From NCBI GenBank assembly GCA_002631715.1, contig MRSX01000005.1, forward strand, positions 34,978 through 71,763: a DNA stretch of 36,786 nucleotides, read 5' to 3'. Both the position numbers and the translations under genes were made by a program. Below, piece by piece: positions 34,145 through 36,786 of the stretch. The stretch is from Candidatus Porisulfidus sp. TsSOB. GTDB taxonomy: Bacteria; Pseudomonadota; Gammaproteobacteria; Poriferisulfidales; Poriferisulfidaceae. The number at the start of each line of letters is the position of its first letter. Position 1 is the stretch's first letter. Under the pieces are notes generated by a model. That model did no database searches. It saw only the letters and a program-made list of their open reading frames with translations, and was not told where the DNA came from.

Positions 34145-34971
34145 CAACGCACTCGTTTCAATCCTGTCTTAGTGAAATCGCGATCGCTCAGTTTGGTTTG
34201 GAATTGAAAATCTTTCCACATCATGGTTGTGCTTTTCCCGGTGACGTGATTGACCATCGTCATCAGGCCGGAGCGCCAAAACTTGTCTAGATACTGAGCG
34301 TATTCTTCAAAAGTAAGCGTCTTCATATGCGTGTCTTTTCGGTCATAAAAATGTATTTGCTGGGCACGTAATTCGTCTTGGTCAAACCAAACCAGTTGCC
34401 GCCGATAGCCCGAATCCTTGTCGGTGGGGACGCGTTCCACCACGAAGCATGTCAGGTCGCCGCATGGTTCATCGCGAAGATACTGATAGGTGAATTTGTC
34501 GACGTCTTGGGCGGTCATGTCTTCATAGGCGAATTCACTCCCCATGAAGGAGCCGGAGCGATTGGATGAACTGATGCGCTTGACTCGCTTCAGGGCGGGC
34601 AGATAGAGCCACTGGTCATCGGCGCCCTCTTTGTGGGAATGAACCAGAAAAGCGGTTCCCTGGACATCTCGCGGATTGTCGAAGACAAACAGGCTCTTGT
34701 CGCCGTCTTCCGGCACTTCCAGAATCTTCACCCGGAGTTTCCGATGGCTTTCTTGCCCATGCTTGTTGCGCAACACCATGGTTTGCTGGGCAGTGTAGTT
34801 GCCGAAGCCGTGATCCCTCGCATCGGCATCACGCGCAATCCTCAGCCCTTTTTCTTCGGCGGATTCTGCATAAACGGGCATCGAGAGACTCCAGCCGAGC
34901 AAGAGGCTCATACAGAACGCGAACGGCAACGAAAAAATGCGTCGCCCGAGGGAGTGGTCAATCGTTTTCAT
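34144..34971 (-). CDS. LolA-like outer-membrane lipoprotein-sorting family protein
   Basis: The 275-residue exported protein has a signal peptide (AFCMSLLLGWSLSMPVYAES) and the signatures of the large LolA-like family: LRNKHGQESHRKLRVKILE, QWLYLPALKRVKRISSS and GSFMGSEFAYEDM. These periplasmic half-barrels shield lipid-like ligands. Unlike LolA itself, this family is normally encoded beside RND (MMPL) exporters and barrel proteins, and a role in moving lipids between membranes is proposed. Here only the barrel partner is present, with overlapping stop and start codons. The upstream 132-base gap may contain a promoter, but no strong one was found. Confidence 0.85.
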   Translation of the reverse strand: MKTIDHSLGRRIFSLPFAFCMSLLLGWSLSMPVYAESAEEKGLRIARDADARDHGFGNYTAQQTMVLRNKHGQESHRKLRVKILEVPEDGDKSLFVFDNPRDVQGTAFLVHSHKEGADDQWLYLPALKRVKRISSSNRSGSFMGSEFAYEDMTAQDVDKFTYQYLRDEPCGDLTCFVVERVPTDKDSGYRRQLVWFDQDELRAQQIHFYDRKDTHMKTLTFEEYAQYLDKFWRSGLMTMVNHVTGKSTTMMWKDFQFQTKLSDRDFTKTGLKRVR

Positions 34972-35103
34972 AAGAAAGTGAAGGTTGATGGTGTTGCACG
35001 CTTGAAAAGTAATAACCAGGTGGCCGGAGAGGGATTTTACAGCGTTGGCGTGTTCTGCGTGACTGAGCTGGAACGGGGAATAAGGGCGAGGCGCGGAGAA
35101 CCC

Positions 35104-36279
35104 TTACCAGTCGTGGGATTTTGACTGAAGGACATGGTCGGGCATTCGGTAACTTACTCCGCCTCTATCGTACATTGAAATTTGCAGAAGTTGAGTGAAG
35201 TTGTTGAGCCTGACCAGCTGCGAACCTTTCAGCCTTCTCTGGAGGTGCTGCTTCAGCCTGAAAGCGAACAATGTCCCCGTGGTGGAGGACTTTGGATATT
35301 CGAACTGATCCGCGAGCTTGTTGCCGATGAGTGCGCGTGAAATCCGGTAGGCCAAGGTGGTGGTTTTTTTCCGTTCGGATGGTTTTTCTATTCCCGCGAC
35401 TTCGGGAATGGACTGAATCAAGGTGTTCGCCATATGAACCGAATCGGCATCCGGGGGTGGTTCGCACAGGTGGGCGATCTGGTAGATGGCTTCCGCCTCC
35501 TCCCGGTTGCGGTAGAGAATGGTTTCGGGGATGCCCATCAGGTAGCCGGCGTATCTCCACACGTCGATCACGCTTGTCTTTTCCTCCTCGGTAAATTCCG
35601 CACCGACTAGTGCTGCGTGATCCAGCAGGCGCTTGGAAAAGACGGAGATGGCAAAGCCCAGGTTTGCAGCGCTCAACGGTGTCCCCCACGCTTCGTGATC
35701 CCACTGTTCGGAATGAGCCAACAGGCATCTGACGCGGGCATGGACAAAACGGATTCGAACCGACAGTTTCCACCCATCGTTGTCCCTCTGCAAGCCATCG
35801 GGGAAGAATATTTCCATCAGGTGGCGGTTGTTTTGTTGCAGGCGTCTTGTGGTGGTGGCCACCCGACCGGTGATGTTGAAGGATTTGGCAATTAATGTTG
35901 CGAAGCCTTCCACAAGCACTCCGGCAACGAATGCAGCAAGCATGAGATCCACATTGACGTTAAAGCTGCGGACCCCGGCGTGAAAAGCGTCGTAGTCAAG
36001 CCACGGGGGAGGAACCTCGATCTTGTCGAAAAAATCACGCAAGGTCTGTGGCGCCTTACGCAAGTCGTCTCCCTCACCTTCTATGCCGTTCCTGATGAAT
36101 CGATGCAAGTCTTCAGGCGATATTGAGGCAGTTAATTCTTCCATTATCGGATCCAACTCGGGATCCCCCAGAACCGTGTGCCTGATGTAGTTGTCGACCC
36201 CTTCCGCGTCATGTTTTCGCGCGTCCGCATACTGGGGAATGTATGCAGAGGGCATGGAAAGGTTCACGACTTCTTCCAT
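35104..36279 (-). CDS. DUF2236/MpaB-like oxygenase family protein
   Basis: The 391-residue protein matches the DUF2236 family, which includes MpaB and the rubber-cleaving latex-clearing protein Lcp, a b-type haem oxygenase. The pattern ATTTRRLQQNNRHLMEIFFPDG is followed by VRIRFVHARVRCLLAHSEQWD, where His180 is the best candidate haem ligand, and then VIDVWRYAGYLMGIPE. No signal peptide is evident; a hydrophobic stretch (about 110-130) might associate with membrane. Start is uncertain: ATG 36279 is listed, with GTG 36315 as an alternative and no good ribosome binding site for either. It is the first gene of the isoprenoid and envelope run, so an isoprenoid substrate is suggested, not shown. 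Confidence 0.78.
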   Translation of the reverse strand: MEEVVNLSMPSAYIPQYADARKHDAEGVDNYIRHTVLGDPELDPIMEELTASISPEDLHRFIRNGIEGEGDDLRKAPQTLRDFFDKIEVPPPWLDYDAFHAGVRSFNVNVDLMLAAFVAGVLVEGFATLIAKSFNITGRVATTTRRLQQNNRHLMEIFFPDGLQRDNDGWKLSVRIRFVHARVRCLLAHSEQWDHEAWGTPLSAANLGFAISVFSKRLLDHAALVGAEFTEEEKTSVIDVWRYAGYLMGIPETILYRNREEAEAIYQIAHLCEPPPDADSVHMANTLIQSIPEVAGIEKPSERKKTTTLAYRISRALIGNKLADQFEYPKSSTTGTLFAFRLKQHLQRRLKGSQLVRLNNFTQLLQISMYDRGGVSYRMPDHVLQSKSHDW

Positions 36280-36330
36280 CCTTGCGTCATGCGGCCGTAT
36301 TTTTGCAAGAAGCACATTTCAGATAATTTG

Positions 36331-36347
36331 TGTCCATAATAAGGACA
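36331..36347. promoter_or_regulatory. Inverted repeat in the AT-rich region upstream of the oxygenase gene
   Basis: TGTCC (36331-36335) and GGACA (36343-36347) form a perfect 5-bp inverted repeat around ATAATAA. The 80-base region between the oxygenase gene and the transposon remnant is AT-rich and contains several -10-like sequences. The repeat could be an operator; no protein is assigned. Confidence 0.4.
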
Positions 36348-36395
36348 TATTAACTGAAAAACTGGGCCGTAATTTCAATATTATATCTAGGCGCT

Positions 36396-36786
36396 TCAGG
36401 ATTGTGTGTGGAAATCGGGGGGCGAACCCCGGTAGTTCCACGACATCGTTGACGGATCATTGACGGTGTCCACTAGACATTCCATAAAGAATGCCCCCGC
36501 TTCGTTGTCCTCTCCCCGTCCCGTCACCGGAGCGCCTCCGGCCAGGAGCCTGTTCAATCCCAGGTCCAGGATGTTTCTCGCGGCATTGATGTCCGCGTTG
36601 TCCGTGTGCCCGCAGGCCAGGCACTTGAAGTGTGCTTGCTCCTTTCGGTTGTCTTTGTCCACGTGCCCGCATTCCGCGCAGGTGCGGCTGGTGTTCCGCG
36701 CCGGCACCCGAATCAGGTCCCACGCTTTGTACTGAAGAAAGCGCTCCACCATCCCCATGCAGGAGAACTGCGCCATCTTCCGGTTC
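36396..36786 (-). CDS. tnpB: TnpB (IS200/IS605 OrfB), C-terminal part
   Basis: The gene runs off the right edge; only the C-terminal part is visible (130 codons from the edge to the stop). It shows VPARNTSRTCAECGHVDKDNR, a four-cysteine zinc finger (CAEC ... CLAC) and NADINAARNI, whose Asp is the last RuvC catalytic residue. TnpB proteins are RNA-guided nucleases of IS200/IS605-type elements. The frame continues upstream past the first Met without a stop, so it is partial here, not necessarily broken. No tnpA is visible. The element lies just upstream of the oxygenase gene and in the same direction. Confidence 0.9.
   Translation of the reverse strand, partial: NRKMAQFSCMGMVERFLQYKAWDLIRVPARNTSRTCAECGHVDKDNRKEQAHFKCLACGHTDNADINAARNILDLGLNRLLAGGAPVTGRGEDNEAGAFFMECLVDTVNDPSTMSWNYRGSPPDFHTQS
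36408..36441 (-). ncRNA. Hairpin at the tnpB 3' end, candidate part of the omega RNA
   Basis: GTGGAA (36408-36413) pairs with TTCCAC (36436-36441), enclosing a second stem CGGGG (36416-36420) / CCCCG (36427-36431). Omega RNAs of TnpB systems usually overlap the 3' end of the gene and continue to the element's right end, with the guide beyond. The position and nested structure fit. The element boundary, and therefore the guide, could not be located. Confidence 0.4.

Noticed and set aside
1-36786. CRISPR array, rRNA operon, riboswitch or prophage
   Set aside because: No regularly spaced repeats, rRNA segments, recognisable THI-box or SAM-type leader, or phage structural genes were seen. The thi and met genes sit inside operons without long leaders.

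Overview
The window looks like chromosomal DNA of a Gram-negative gammaproteobacterium, GC-rich by eye. Evidence includes several outer-membrane beta-barrel proteins, a his-tat gene block, and the order yciB-yciO-M50 protease-trpS-scpA-scpB-rluB, which is common in Gammaproteobacteria. Methanethiol oxidase and an IspG/IspH (MEP) isoprenoid route would fit a sulfur-metabolising environmental species. That last point is inference; no lineage marker such as rRNA is present.

Layout. (1) 1-1.5 kb: a periplasmic methanethiol oxidase (SBP56 family) on the minus strand, with a terminator and the start of another exported protein at the left edge. (2) 1.7-3.7 kb: an operon of a degenerate IscA/HesB-like protein, a kinase with no sensor domain, and a NarL-type regulator. 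(3) 3.9-6.9 kb: an OprO/OprP-like porin followed by a tandem relative that lacks the first part of the barrel. (4) 7.0-7.4 kb: a 28-residue membrane microprotein on its own short, highly structured, promoter-to-terminator transcript. (5) 7.5-12.9 kb: yciB, then the tightly packed yciO, M50 protease, trpS, scpA, scpB, rluB run. (6) 12.9-19 kb, minus strand: tRNA-Arg(CCG), hisB-hisH-hisA-hisF-hisE, an exported nucleosidase-like protein, tatB-tatC and gmk. No hisI or tatA lies in this run. (7) 19-22.3 kb: dtd, an NDUFA9-like reductase, a PKHD dioxygenase, ppk2 and two small proteins. (8) 22.3-27.5 kb, minus strand: ispG, gamma carbonic anhydrase-like, metY-like, an NTF2-like protein, thiS, thiG, trmB. 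(9) 27.5-29 kb: bioD-mutM. (10) 29-36.3 kb, minus strand: a co-directional run of a DUF2236/MpaB-like oxygenase, a LolA-like periplasmic protein, an outer-membrane barrel, a farnesyl-diphosphate synthase, a squalene/phytoene synthase, ispH and an exported nucleoside deoxyribosyltransferase-like protein. (11) Right edge: the 3' end of a TnpB transposon gene.

The strongest candidate for an undescribed system is region 10. Genes that make a C30 isoprenoid sit next to an oxygenase from the family that includes rubber-cleaving Lcp, and next to a LolA-like/outer-membrane-barrel pair that could move a lipid through the envelope. Other notable items are the microprotein transcript, the barrel-truncated porin relative, two exported nucleoside-acting enzymes, the cysteine-poor IscA-like protein coupled to a kinase, and promoters whose -10 box lies about six bases from the start codon, suggesting leaderless mRNAs.
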